A DNA stretch of 64,000 nucleotides, taken from positions 1-64,000 of IMG/VR virus record IMGVR_UViG_3300050343_000230, one strand, 5' to 3'. Shown piece by piece: positions 1-8,518 of the stretch. The position numbers were made by a program, and so were the translations under genes. The DNA comes from a virus. A model generated the notes under the pieces. The model had not been told where the DNA came from. It saw nothing but the letters and a program-made list of their open reading frames with translations, and ran no database searches. The stretch's first letter is position 1. Each line of letters begins with the position of its first letter.

Positions 1-79
1 GTAAGAGCGCGGTTGGCGCTGAGGTATTTTGGCGCGAAAGTGAGGAATAACTCAACAGCGAAGCAGTGATTTGCGGTGG

Positions 80-100
80 TTTTCCACAGCTTTCTCCACA
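80..100 (+). promoter_or_regulatory. Two DnaA-box-like sites
   Basis: TTTTCCACA at 80-88 and TTCTCCACA at 92-100 each differ by one base from the bacterial DnaA box and lie on the same strand with a 12-base period. They could let host DnaA load at this site. Two boxes can occur by chance, so this is tentative. Confidence 0.35.
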
Positions 101-260
101 GGTCAGTTGATTAACTGTCCATCGTAGTTAGGTAGCAACGCCGCCGCCTTCACCTCTATCCCGCCCTGTCATATGTACCCATCCCACCCTTTCTTTTTTT
201 CTATACGGGTTATCAGTCGGACGGCTGTTGTAAGAACACTCAGGTAAATCTATTCATTTT

Positions 261-288
261 CGGTGTAAAAAGTGGGCCGGTGTAAAAA
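261..288 (+). repeat. Direct repeat of CGGTGTAAAAA
   Basis: An exact 11-base direct repeat at 261-271 and 278-288, with a 17-base period, lies inside the non-coding left region between the DnaA-like sites and the AT-rich block. Its function is unknown. Confidence 0.6.
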
Positions 289-447
289 TCGGCGCATAAA
301 AAAAGATCTGGAGTAGTTAATTACCCCAAATCACAAAAAAATAAAAAATTTTATATTATTAAATGCTGATATAAAAATTTATAGCCCAAAATATCACAAA
401 AGGGGGTGCTTACCCCAAACTTTTAGCCCAAATGCCCGGTCTTTGTT

Positions 448-726
448 CTAGATGCCTTGTCCTGGGCGCTGGCCTGGGTCACGTGCGCGTTGATATTCGC
501 GTGATACCTGGAATGCATCTTCCATCTTCTTTGTATCTGGGAGTTCACGGGCGAGTTCCCGACGAGCACCGTTGATAAATGTTTGTGTTTCTAGTGGACT
601 TTCGCCTGCCGAAGATCTTTTCTGGGCTTGATCTGCAATCGCAAGTAATGCAACGGCTTTTTCTTTCTTTTCGATGCCGCTTAAACCGCGATCCATGGCA
701 ATACTTTCAAAAACCAATGAATACAT
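448..726 (-). CDS. Hypothetical protein (92 aa)
   Basis: Not recognised. The protein is hydrophilic and rich in Arg, Glu and Gln, with a mostly helical look and no membrane segment. The ATG start gives a short first helix (LVFESIAMDRGL). It is transcribed leftward, away from the structural operon that starts at 796, so the 69 bases between them probably hold both promoters. It is the only gene next to the candidate origin. Confidence 0.55.
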   Translation of the reverse strand: MYSLVFESIAMDRGLSGIEKKEKAVALLAIADQAQKRSSAGESPLETQTFINGARRELARELPDTKKMEDAFQVSREYQRARDPGQRPGQGI

Positions 727-751
727 CCTATAGCTAAGAAATTTTAGGCCT

Positions 752-761
752 TAAAATAAAT
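752..761 (+). promoter_or_regulatory. Promoter-like element TAAAATAAAT
   Basis: One copy of a recurring ten-base element, ending 34 bases before the ATG at 796, in the gap between divergent genes. It probably drives the long structural operon. Confidence 0.45.
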
Positions 762-795
762 ATATTCAAACAATGTTGTCAATAACTTTTTCATC

Positions 796-3333
796 ATGCT
801 GTCACCTGCTGATTACGCCGCTTATTCACGGGCTACTGGACTGGCTTACCCCCAATCAGACGAAGAAAAAGCAGGGATGTACGGTGATGTTCGTGATTTT
901 CGCCGCAATCAACTAAAAAAAGACGATGGTCCTAACCTTGCCGGGACAATGGCTATTGGCGCAGCCGCAATAGGTGGCATCGCAGGTGCAGGGCTACTTG
1001 GTAGAAAACTGTTAGCAAATGCCAGGAGGAATCAAACCCCATTAGGAGCTAAGACCGAGGGAGCCAGCGGCCAACCTGGGAAACAAGGAGGGGATTTAAG
1101 CGATCTTGCAACTGTACGCCGTATGGCTACGGCAGATATTCCTCAAACAGCTGCAAGTAACTCATTCACAAACTCTATTGTACGTGAAAACGCGCAAGGA
1201 CCGCGAACAAATTCATTAAGTGAGCAATTCACCGCCGATAATATTCAAGCGGGGGCTGAAAGCAAAGCAAAATCTAATGTTGCTACAGGATCTGTCTCAG
1301 GGTTAGCAGTACCGGGCAGTGGCTTTAGACAATTCAGTCAATCAGCCGATCAGATTGCAGGCGAAGCGGCAACTCCGCAGATCGTAGAGAAAAAAATTAC
1401 ATTTCAAGATGCATCACCGGCACCTGCGACTCGTTCTCAACAAGTAGCTGCTGAATCCGCAGAACAGAGAGCAAAGAACTTTGCTTCTGCCTCTGTTGAC
1501 ACAATGGTTGACATTCAAGAGAACAGAGAGCCGATCATTAAGGTTCAATCGACTGATGCATTAGATACTGCAGGCGATCAACTGGATAATAAGTTTGAAT
1601 CCGTTGTTCAACGTGATACTGACTCGATCTTTAAAGGTAAGCAAGCAGTTGCCTCCGAATTAAAGTTCACTGCTAAAGATTTGCTCAATTCACAGTTGCC
1701 AATGGATGAAGCAACCGATCGAATCATGGCAGCAGCTTCTGCAGGTAATGAAACTGCCAATATGCTTCTTGATCCCAATGTGCCTACCCGTCAATTGGCA
1801 CAAATGGGTGTATTAGGTAGTTCGATGAAGATGGATAAGGCATCAGGTCGTGTTGAAGCTAATCCAACGTATGAGATCAAAGGAGGTGCTGGTGCATCGA
1901 TGTCTGACCGTCCATCAAAGGCGCGAAAGCTAGTTGGAGCCTCTGTTGATGACGAAGGTGCTTCTAATTACGGTGATTTGTATGGATCTTCTGATGGTGA
2001 GTACCTTGATCTAGATACAGGCGCTGGTATTGAAGGGTCTGCTTATCTGAAAGAAACTGAAGGCTACAAAGAGCGTACCAATAAGGGGAAAACTTTCTTA
2101 GCAGGTAAAGTACAAGAGATGACAGGTTCTGTTCCTGGTTCGTCAAGACAAGAACGCGTTATTGATGAATTCATACCTATTCGTCAAGTACAAGGCGAGG
2201 AAAGTGCTGGTTATGTTGTTAGGCCAAGTATCCCTAAAGAAGAGCAATTTGCTTTAAGGTCTAAACGCCGTGTTGGCGCTGAGCCACGCGTTCAAGCAGG
2301 AACCGAAGGAGAAGATTTAAATGTTACTGGCAGCAGATTGATTGGTAACTTTGAAGCACCAGAATCTACTCCTTTCTTCCAGTTTGACGATGAAGTTGGT
2401 GTCTTGGTTTCAGATGAGGGTTTTATCAATCCCACTATCCGAGGTCGTGGCATTAAAGATTTAAAAACAGCACAGAACATTCCTTTGACAGGACGTTATA
2501 ACCCTGGGGATGATCGCTTAACAACTCAGCCTTATATGCTGTTCAATACAATCAATACTGAAGCAGGAGAGAAGAGTGTAAAGCAGCCCATCTATGGACC
2601 CCTTCTTCAGACTGTTAAAAATGAAAAGGGCGAACGTCGTGCTGTACCAACTGCTTTAAGTCGTGCTGAATTGTCTGATGCAGCAGATCGAGCTTCTGCT
2701 GAATTCATGGATCCTTCTGTACAACGTGCGTATCTTGGTGCAACAGATCCTGAATACTTAAAAATTCAAGAAGGCCCGATTGAAACACGTCCTTTTGATC
2801 GAACTGGTTATGTTGCAATGCGTTTGAATGAAGAAGCCATTATGCCTGACGGGATGATCAGGAAAGGACAATCTATTGAACTTCCTATCTTGTCAGATCC
2901 TTCTGCTAAACATCGTTTTGTTTCTGATATAAGCAGTGGTAGTTATGATTCTCAACAGTATGGCCGCGTTCCATATAAGAAAGGAGCGGAAGCAGAACCT
3001 ACTGGAGGAACAGAGCGCAAAGGTTTTGGTGGTGTGAATCCTATGGAACTGGAAGATGCTTCCGGGTATGAAGGAAAAGTTGCCTTCCGTACTCCTCGTG
3101 TTGAAGGAGGTCGTTCTCTTACACCAGCAGAATCACGCCCAGTAGCAGCACCTTCTAATCCTGTTGCAACTGGCATAGCAGAAACACGAACTAAGTTGGA
3201 ACAAGTAAAACCAAGTCGTGTCGTGTACGCTCCTGAACCTAGCCCTGATAGCATTGATTCATATGATGTTGGTTCTGTAATGCAACAAACCATGGCACAA
3301 GCAGGCCGTCGCCGTGGCTCAAGGAGGAACTGA
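796..3333 (+). CDS. Large putative virion protein with glycine zipper
   Basis: 845 residues, first gene of the rightward structural operon. Residues of about 50-75 form a Gly/Ala-rich hydrophobic segment (GTMAIGAAAIGGIAGAGLLG) that could cross or insert in a membrane; the rest is hydrophilic and rich in Ser, Glu, Gln and Arg, ending with a basic tail (RRRGSRRN). No enzyme motif was recognised. Its place at the head of a run of similar glycine-zipper proteins upstream of terminase and portal suggests a virion component, perhaps released with the DNA. That role is inferred from context only. Confidence 0.75.
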   Translation: MLSPADYAAYSRATGLAYPQSDEEKAGMYGDVRDFRRNQLKKDDGPNLAGTMAIGAAAIGGIAGAGLLGRKLLANARRNQTPLGAKTEGASGQPGKQGGDLSDLATVRRMATADIPQTAASNSFTNSIVRENAQGPRTNSLSEQFTADNIQAGAESKAKSNVATGSVSGLAVPGSGFRQFSQSADQIAGEAATPQIVEKKITFQDASPAPATRSQQVAAESAEQRAKNFASASVDTMVDIQENREPIIKVQSTDALDTAGDQLDNKFESVVQRDTDSIFKGKQAVASELKFTAKDLLNSQLPMDEATDRIMAAASAGNETANMLLDPNVPTRQLAQMGVLGSSMKMDKASGRVEANPTYEIKGGAGASMSDRPSKARKLVGASVDDEGASNYGDLYGSSDGEYLDLDTGAGIEGSAYLKETEGYKERTNKGKTFLAGKVQEMTGSVPGSSRQERVIDEFIPIRQVQGEESAGYVVRPSIPKEEQFALRSKRRVGAEPRVQAGTEGEDLNVTGSRLIGNFEAPESTPFFQFDDEVGVLVSDEGFINPTIRGRGIKDLKTAQNIPLTGRYNPGDDRLTTQPYMLFNTINTEAGEKSVKQPIYGPLLQTVKNEKGERRAVPTALSRAELSDAADRASAEFMDPSVQRAYLGATDPEYLKIQEGPIETRPFDRTGYVAMRLNEEAIMPDGMIRKGQSIELPILSDPSAKHRFVSDISSGSYDSQQYGRVPYKKGAEAEPTGGTERKGFGGVNPMELEDASGYEGKVAFRTPRVEGGRSLTPAESRPVAAPSNPVATGIAETRTKLEQVKPSRVVYAPEPSPDSIDSYDVGSVMQQTMAQAGRRRGSRRN

Positions 3334-3335
3334 TT

Positions 3336-3569
3336 ATGACAGAAAAGAAAACAAAGACCAAAAACAAAGAAGACAAGGATTGGATTGGTAAAGCAGTCAA
3401 ACGTCCTGGTAGCTTTACGGCTAAAGCAAAAAAGAAAGGTATCACTTCTGCACAGCTGCAAGCCAACGTGGAAAAAGATCCTGATAAGTTTGACGAAAAA
3501 ACGCAGAAGCAGGCACGTCTTCGCGAAACTCTTGTACGATTAAACAAAAACAAAAAAGCTAAAAAATAA
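3336..3569 (+). CDS. Small lysine-rich protein (77 aa)
   Basis: About one third of the residues are Lys, with the core KDWIGKAVKRPGSFTAKAKK and a C-terminal ARLRETLVRLNK helix. A strong Shine-Dalgarno (AAGGAGG) lies before the ATG, which is 2 bases after the preceding stop. Proteins of this look (a WI.KA.K.PG start and an AR.AETL.KL end) are frequent in phage structural operons. It may bind DNA or the capsid interior. It overlaps the next gene by one base. Confidence 0.75.
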   Translation: MTEKKTKTKNKEDKDWIGKAVKRPGSFTAKAKKKGITSAQLQANVEKDPDKFDEKTQKQARLRETLVRLNKNKKAKK

Positions 3570-4171
3570 TGCCCATCGATCCGCGCCTCGTTTCTTCAAA
3601 TCCCAGTAAGGTACTTGAGAATTCAAAGCTTAAGTTCTTTAAGGAAGTAAACATTGACTATGCGGATTCTTTTAAAAAGAAATCGACAGAGCCTCCTTTC
3701 ACAATTAACCGCTTTGATTCATCTGACTTAAGACGTAAAGTTCAGGCAAAGAAACCAAAGCTCAATCCTCGTCTTAGTTTTATTACAGAAGATAATGCAC
3801 AGGAGTTCGAGCTGTTTACTGGTGTAGGTAGATTCGATAGTCAGAAGCAAGACCTATATAGTTTTGAAAACGGTAGGCCCAATACAAAGGAAAACTTTAC
3901 TCAATACCCAGACTACAAACCTGTATGGGCTGATTTGTATTATGCAAGCCCAACAGTAGAAAAACGTGCCAAGAATCCAATGCCTAGCGTTCGTGATCCT
4001 GACCCACAAGGAATCATCATGTCACGTGCTGAATCTAAAGCTGAGAAGAATTTCGAAGATGAACTAAGCGTGGCACAGCTAATTAATCCTTCTCCGGAAG
4101 CTTCTAAATCTAGTAAGAAGCCAGCTGAAGCAGCAGACAAAAAAGAAGGTGTAGGAGAGAAAGAAAAATAA
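3569..4171 (+). CDS. Hypothetical structural-operon protein (200 aa)
   Basis: Unrecognised, basic N-terminal half and acidic, low-complexity C-terminal tail (KPAEAADKKEGVGEKEK). No hydrophobic segment. The start overlaps the preceding stop by one base (TAATG), so it is translated in step with the operon. Probably a virion or assembly protein. Confidence 0.7.
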   Translation: MPIDPRLVSSNPSKVLENSKLKFFKEVNIDYADSFKKKSTEPPFTINRFDSSDLRRKVQAKKPKLNPRLSFITEDNAQEFELFTGVGRFDSQKQDLYSFENGRPNTKENFTQYPDYKPVWADLYYASPTVEKRAKNPMPSVRDPDPQGIIMSRAESKAEKNFEDELSVAQLINPSPEASKSSKKPAEAADKKEGVGEKEK

Positions 4172-4205
4172 GTCAGCTTAAAATTAAAATATAGTCGGAC
4201 ATGTT

Positions 4206-4874
4206 ATGGCATACGCTCAGATTGCAAGAGGATTAGGACAAGTCCTAGGTAAAGGATTCCTGCGTAATCTGGGCGGAAAGAAAGCAGTAAAAGAAATTGC
4301 ACAAGAATCTCTGCTTAGTGGTGGCCTTAACTTTGGTTTAGGCATTGGTGGGCAAGTAATGGCAAACCAGCCTATTGATGTAGGCCAGGCTCTTTTATAT
4401 GCTGGTGCAGATACATTGGCGTCAGGTGCTTCACTAGCTGGTGTTCGTGGTTCAAGACCAAGACGAATGCGCAAAGTTCAAGTTACAGATCCTAAGACAG
4501 GACAAAAGATAATGCAGACAGAACGGGTGCGTTCTAAGTTAGAAACACCTGTAAATATTCTTGCTTCTATTGGATCAAGTATTCCTGTAGGGATGTTAGC
4601 GGGTCAAGGTAATGGCAATGCTTTGCAAGGACAAGGAACTACCTTAATTCAAAACCCACAAACAGTTCAGGTAGCACAGCAAAATGCTCAACGTGCTCTT
4701 GTCAATATGGATCCTAACCTTATAGCAGGAGCTTATATGCCAGGTACTATGATGCAGAATACAAATGCACCTAGTAGCTCTGCTATGTACCAGCAGTTTT
4801 TAAATGATGCTGGAAGGGGTGTTGGTAATGATGCTACATTCCACGCCAACTCAATGGCAATTATGGGTCTGTAA
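4206..4874 (+). CDS. Glycine-zipper putative virion protein (222 aa)
   Basis: The N-terminal third is Gly/Ala/Leu-rich (GGLNFGLGIGGQVMANQP, then ALLYAGADTLASGASLAGV), giving two possible membrane-active segments around residues 33-85, followed by a basic patch GSRPRRMRK and a Gln/Asn/Met-rich C-terminus. No enzyme motif. It belongs to the glycine-zipper series of the 0.8-9.3 kb block. Confidence 0.7.
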   Translation: MAYAQIARGLGQVLGKGFLRNLGGKKAVKEIAQESLLSGGLNFGLGIGGQVMANQPIDVGQALLYAGADTLASGASLAGVRGSRPRRMRKVQVTDPKTGQKIMQTERVRSKLETPVNILASIGSSIPVGMLAGQGNGNALQGQGTTLIQNPQTVQVAQQNAQRALVNMDPNLIAGAYMPGTMMQNTNAPSSSAMYQQFLNDAGRGVGNDATFHANSMAIMGL

Positions 4875-4876
4875 TT

Positions 4877-5887
4877 ATGTTGGCAGGATTACGTAAAGGC
4901 TGGGAGACAGCTTCCAAAGTAATGCAGAACACAGGTGACTATGGTCACTCAATTATTCCTGCAAATACAAGAAGTAGAGACTTTTATAAAAATTTAGCTG
5001 CAGAAGGAGTCACCAAAGAAACACCTGCGCAACTAGCTGGGGCCTTAGGTGCACGGATGGTTACCGACTTAGGCACTGATGGTACACGTAATCTTTATTG
5101 GCGCTACAACCATCCCTCTCAAGTTACACAGAAAGGATTTGAAAAAGCAGTAGGGCCTGCAATTAACCAATACACGCAGCCACAGAAAGCTGCTATTGGT
5201 TTAACTGCAATTGGTTTACCAGTAGGTGCCTCCCTTGGCACAATGGATCTTACTAATCTGGGAGAGCTTGGAAGACCAAAAGGTTTTGCTCAAAGTTATT
5301 CAGAAGTAGGTGCAGAAGATCGCCGTGAGACTGGACAAGTTGTGCCAGAACTTATTGATCGTTTTGCATTAGGCCGCCAGGGGCGTCCTCTTAAATTTGA
5401 AACTGCACAACAAGATATTCCTGATTTAACGAAAGAACGTTACAGCAATTATCAAAAGTTTTTGTATAACGAAAAAGGTCCATTAGGTGTTGGAATACTT
5501 AAAGGCACCATGGAAAACTTACAGGGTGAACCTGAGATACGACTAGCAGGCTTCCCAGTAGGCCTTCAAGCAGCTGGTGCTGCCGTTGGCGGTACGTTAG
5601 GTGTTAGAGCTGCTACAGCTGGTAATACAAAGATTAAAGATACGATTGGAGGACAGCAGGTTTTAAGACCAGGAACTAAAATGCCAGCACGTAAAGTTGT
5701 TGGTATTGGTGCAGCAGGTGCTTTAGCCGGTGGTCTGACAGGTAAATTAATCAACATGGCAATTGCTCGTGGAGCACGTAAGGATCTGCCAAGTACTTAT
5801 GAGTACAGCAATCAGCACAACCAAGCAGTAAACAACATGCTTGCAGAAGGGCAAATTGATGAACAACAGTATCGCGCAATGCTTTGA
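4877..5887 (+). CDS. Glycine-zipper putative virion protein (336 aa)
   Basis: Three Gly/Ala-rich hydrophobic segments are seen: AIGLTAIGLPVGASLGTM near residue 105, LQAAGAAVGGTLGVRAATAG near 235, and VVGIGAAGALAGGLTGKLI near 275. Each carries small-xxx-small spacing typical of helices packing in membranes. The remaining sequence is soluble. It starts two bases after the preceding stop. A pore-forming or ejected virion protein is a reasonable inference. Confidence 0.7.
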   Translation: MLAGLRKGWETASKVMQNTGDYGHSIIPANTRSRDFYKNLAAEGVTKETPAQLAGALGARMVTDLGTDGTRNLYWRYNHPSQVTQKGFEKAVGPAINQYTQPQKAAIGLTAIGLPVGASLGTMDLTNLGELGRPKGFAQSYSEVGAEDRRETGQVVPELIDRFALGRQGRPLKFETAQQDIPDLTKERYSNYQKFLYNEKGPLGVGILKGTMENLQGEPEIRLAGFPVGLQAAGAAVGGTLGVRAATAGNTKIKDTIGGQQVLRPGTKMPARKVVGIGAAGALAGGLTGKLINMAIARGARKDLPSTYEYSNQHNQAVNNMLAEGQIDEQQYRAML

Positions 5888-5937
5888 ATTGGTTGCGATA
5901 GAATTTAATTAAATAATGTACATAGGCGGATTAAACA

Positions 5938-6867
5938 ATGATGTATGGAACATATGGTGGAGGTGTTCCCGGAGCACCCGGTAATATGGGTGGAGTAGGC
6001 GCTCCTGTTTCATTTGCTGGCGGTGTCTCACCTTCAGTGCGCGTTAGTGGTGGTAACAACCCCACAAGTGTTGCAGTTCCAGACATCAGCCTTGGTGGCG
6101 GCGGTAACTTAAACAATGCTGGGATGATGGAACGTGCACGAGCCATGACGGGACAGGCTCGGAACATGGCGGACAGCATGCACACTCGTGTCGTTAATAA
6201 CTCACAACGTGGTGGTTTGTTCCCTAGAGGTGCCTTACTTGGCGGTGCCCTGATGGGTGGAATCGTGCCAGGCGCTCAAGCTATTCAACGAGGTGATGCC
6301 GTAGAAGGTGTAGCAACTATTGGTGCTACTGCTGGTATTGCTGCTGGTGTTGGTAAAGCTGCTCAGAGGATAAACAATCCTTACGCCAAGATCGGAGCAA
6401 TGGCTGTAGGCGGTCTGCTTTCAGGTGGTATTGGCCAAGGCGTTGGTCAGCTCGCAGAAGATGTTGTTGGTGGTATTACCGGCAAAGGATCTAGCGAAGG
6501 AGCAGGTCGCAAGCGGAATGTTAAGGATGCAAGGAACCAAGCTGAGGTAATGGAAATCCTTGGCGGTGCAGCAATGCAACCTTATGTTCAAGCAAATATT
6601 GAACTTAGTGAAGCTGCAATGAATCAGCGCATTCTTGAAGCCCAAAGGATGCTGCCAACAATTAACCGGATGAAGAACGCTGATTTGGTTCGTCAGCAAG
6701 CTATTAATGCTTCTAACACCCAAAACTATATGGCGATGGGTACTGTTGCTACTGCTGGCAAACTTGCACTAGGTGCTCAAGAACAAGCCGGTGCAAACCT
6801 TCGCACTGCAATGACTGCTAATCCTTATGCGAATAGCACCATGCAGGCTCCTTCCATTAGCTACTGA
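5938..6867 (+). CDS. Glycine-zipper putative virion protein (309 aa)
   Basis: A Gly/Pro-rich N-terminus is followed by a hydrophobic stretch (RGALLGGALMGGIVPGAQAI), then ATIGATAGIAAGVGKAA and AMAVGGLLSGGIGQGVGQL at residues of about 95-180, and by a helical soluble C-terminal half. The composition strongly matches its upstream neighbours. Inferred to be a membrane-active virion protein. Confidence 0.7.
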   Translation: MMYGTYGGGVPGAPGNMGGVGAPVSFAGGVSPSVRVSGGNNPTSVAVPDISLGGGGNLNNAGMMERARAMTGQARNMADSMHTRVVNNSQRGGLFPRGALLGGALMGGIVPGAQAIQRGDAVEGVATIGATAGIAAGVGKAAQRINNPYAKIGAMAVGGLLSGGIGQGVGQLAEDVVGGITGKGSSEGAGRKRNVKDARNQAEVMEILGGAAMQPYVQANIELSEAAMNQRILEAQRMLPTINRMKNADLVRQQAINASNTQNYMAMGTVATAGKLALGAQEQAGANLRTAMTANPYANSTMQAPSISY

Positions 6868-6872
6868 GTAAG

Positions 6873-7463
6873 ATGACACGTATTTCCGCTTACGCTTCTC
6901 CTTTGATAGGCCAAACTGTTGGCGGAGATATTGACCCTGACATCTTGGCGCGAGCTTCTTTGATTCAAAAAGGGCAAGAGAATGGGTTAATTCCAGAGAT
7001 GGCAACCCCTGGCAATCCTGTTGCTGTTGAAATTCAACCTTTTCAGACTTATCTAAACAGTACCCAATTAGATACTGGATTGGATGCTACACCTTCTGGT
7101 AGTGATCTTCCTGCTACTCCTGAAAGTCCCAAGCCGATGAGCGAGCTGGACTTTTTTGAAAGACTACTGAAGACTCAAACAGATGCAAAGATGTATGAAA
7201 ATAGCCCAGAAGTAATGAAGGCAAAAACTGATGAAGCCTTAAGACTGATGAATGCAATTGGTGATCGTCAACAGAAATATGGTTGGCAGTCACAACTGGT
7301 TGGCTTTGCTTTAAATAAACTGCCAGACATGCTGTCTGCTGGGGCACGTAATCGTAATTACTACTTAGATCAACTAGTAAGTAAAGGTCCAGCAATTAGC
7401 CAAGCCGCTTCAAGTATGTATACAGGAGCAGGAACTGGTAATTACTTTGGCAGAGGAGTCTAG
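6873..7463 (+). CDS. Hypothetical structural-operon protein (196 aa)
   Basis: Soluble, helical protein with a central acidic helix (MSELDFFERLLKTQTDAKMY) and a Gly-rich C-terminal end (YTGAGTGNYFGRGV). Not recognised. Five bases separate it from the preceding stop. Confidence 0.65.
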   Translation: MTRISAYASPLIGQTVGGDIDPDILARASLIQKGQENGLIPEMATPGNPVAVEIQPFQTYLNSTQLDTGLDATPSGSDLPATPESPKPMSELDFFERLLKTQTDAKMYENSPEVMKAKTDEALRLMNAIGDRQQKYGWQSQLVGFALNKLPDMLSAGARNRNYYLDQLVSKGPAISQAASSMYTGAGTGNYFGRGV

Positions 7464-7481
7464 TAGCTGTAAAATATTAAG

Positions 7482-7979
7482 ATGGCAGGCCTTAATTCCG
7501 CGCCCTCGTCTGTTGCCACTTCTTTCCTGAATCAGACCGCTGGAACCAATACTTCTCAGTTTTGGAATCCCAGCAATATGGCAAACACCTGGGGAATCCA
7601 AAACCCGACACCCACAACATCAACAGGAGGTAATATGGTATTTCCATGGGCAGCCGCAGCAACCGTAGCAGCTCCTCTAATCGGAGGTCTGTTCCAAGGC
7701 AATGCGCAGAATCAAAAGCGAGAAGGAGCTAAAGAAGCTGTTGGCTTGCAGAATGCCATGCAGCAAGACACGGCATTGGCTGGGTTTGGTGCACAGGAAT
7801 TAACAAGAGATAATGATTGGCAGAGGCAACTAGCAGGTCAAATTGCGATGCTTGATTTAAGAAATAGTCCAGGTTACATCGCTGACATGTCGAGGCAAGC
7901 AGGCTTCGCTGGTTCTCTCGCTGGCCAATCACCGGCAACATTAGCTAGAGCAAATGCAATGTTTGGAGGTTTCGCATGA
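7482..7979 (+). CDS. Small virion-like protein with one hydrophobic segment
   Basis: 165 residues. A Ser/Thr/Asn-rich N-terminus leads to MVFPWAAAATVAAPLIGGLF, a single probable membrane segment at residues of about 52-71, then a long Gln-rich helix. This layout (linker, hydrophobic segment, amphipathic helix) resembles internal virion proteins ejected by short-tailed phages, but there is no sequence match I can name. It overlaps the next gene by four bases. Confidence 0.65.
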   Translation: MAGLNSAPSSVATSFLNQTAGTNTSQFWNPSNMANTWGIQNPTPTTSTGGNMVFPWAAAATVAAPLIGGLFQGNAQNQKREGAKEAVGLQNAMQQDTALAGFGAQELTRDNDWQRQLAGQIAMLDLRNSPGYIADMSRQAGFAGSLAGQSPATLARANAMFGGFA

Positions 7980-8518
7980 TTTTTGGATTATTTGGTGGCA
8001 ATAAACCTGCCGAAAGCCCTGAGCAATTAGGTTATGAACCTAATGAGGCTACACAGTACTTAATGGACTACCTTCAAAATGGTAGTAAATTTTCTAGCTC
8101 AAACGAAGCCTTTCGAGACAATTTAAACAGCACTTTAGGTACAGAACGTGGAGTTAATGTTGTAGGAGCAGCGTTTGCTCCGCAGATGAGCAGATACGGC
8201 AGTGAAGAAGAAATCAATTCTCTTTACAATGCTGCTCGCCTTGCAGGCGCTGCTGACAATCCTAACGAGCTACGTAACTTCACTTCACAATATCTTGCGA
8301 TGACACCTGCTGGCCAAGCGCAAGACATGAGTCCTTATTACAATAACCAGTCTTACTTGGGAGCAACAGCTAGAGATGCAAAAGGTGAATACGTAGGGCA
8401 ACGTGTATTTGGAAATAACGAAGAGATGTATACAAAAGCAAAGGACTTGATCGGGACTTCCACTGATTTAGCTCAAAATTATATTGCCAAACTAGGTGCT
8501 AAAGGAGGCTTTTCGTAA
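7976..8518 (+). CDS. Hypothetical structural-operon protein (180 aa)
   Basis: Starts with a short hydrophobic MIFGLFGG and continues as a soluble, mostly helical protein rich in Asn, Ala and Tyr. Overlaps both neighbours (ATGA at the start, one base at the end), so it is translationally coupled. Function unknown. Confidence 0.65.
   Translation: MIFGLFGGNKPAESPEQLGYEPNEATQYLMDYLQNGSKFSSSNEAFRDNLNSTLGTERGVNVVGAAFAPQMSRYGSEEEINSLYNAARLAGAADNPNELRNFTSQYLAMTPAGQAQDMSPYYNNQSYLGATARDAKGEYVGQRVFGNNEEMYTKAKDLIGTSTDLAQNYIAKLGAKGGFS

Larger units (their letters stand above)
1..447. other. Non-coding region, possible replication origin
   Basis: No convincing gene is seen here. Two sequences one base away from the DnaA box TTATCCACA lie 12 bases apart (80-88 TTTTCCACA, 92-100 TTCTCCACA); TTTTCCACA is the form often reported in cyanobacteria. 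A pyrimidine-rich stretch follows at about 180-205 and a very AT-rich block at 321-385. TASCCCAAA occurs four times (near 322, 382, 411 and 424). These are ingredients of an origin, but they prove nothing alone; the region could also hold regulatory sites for the flanking genes. Confidence 0.4.

Noticed and set aside
2952-3461. A 169-residue leftward frame (and 3239-3553) over the end of the first virion gene
   Set aside because: It lies opposite a gene with good protein sequence and a strong ribosome site for the following gene; Cys/Phe/Ser-rich composition is typical of an antisense shadow.
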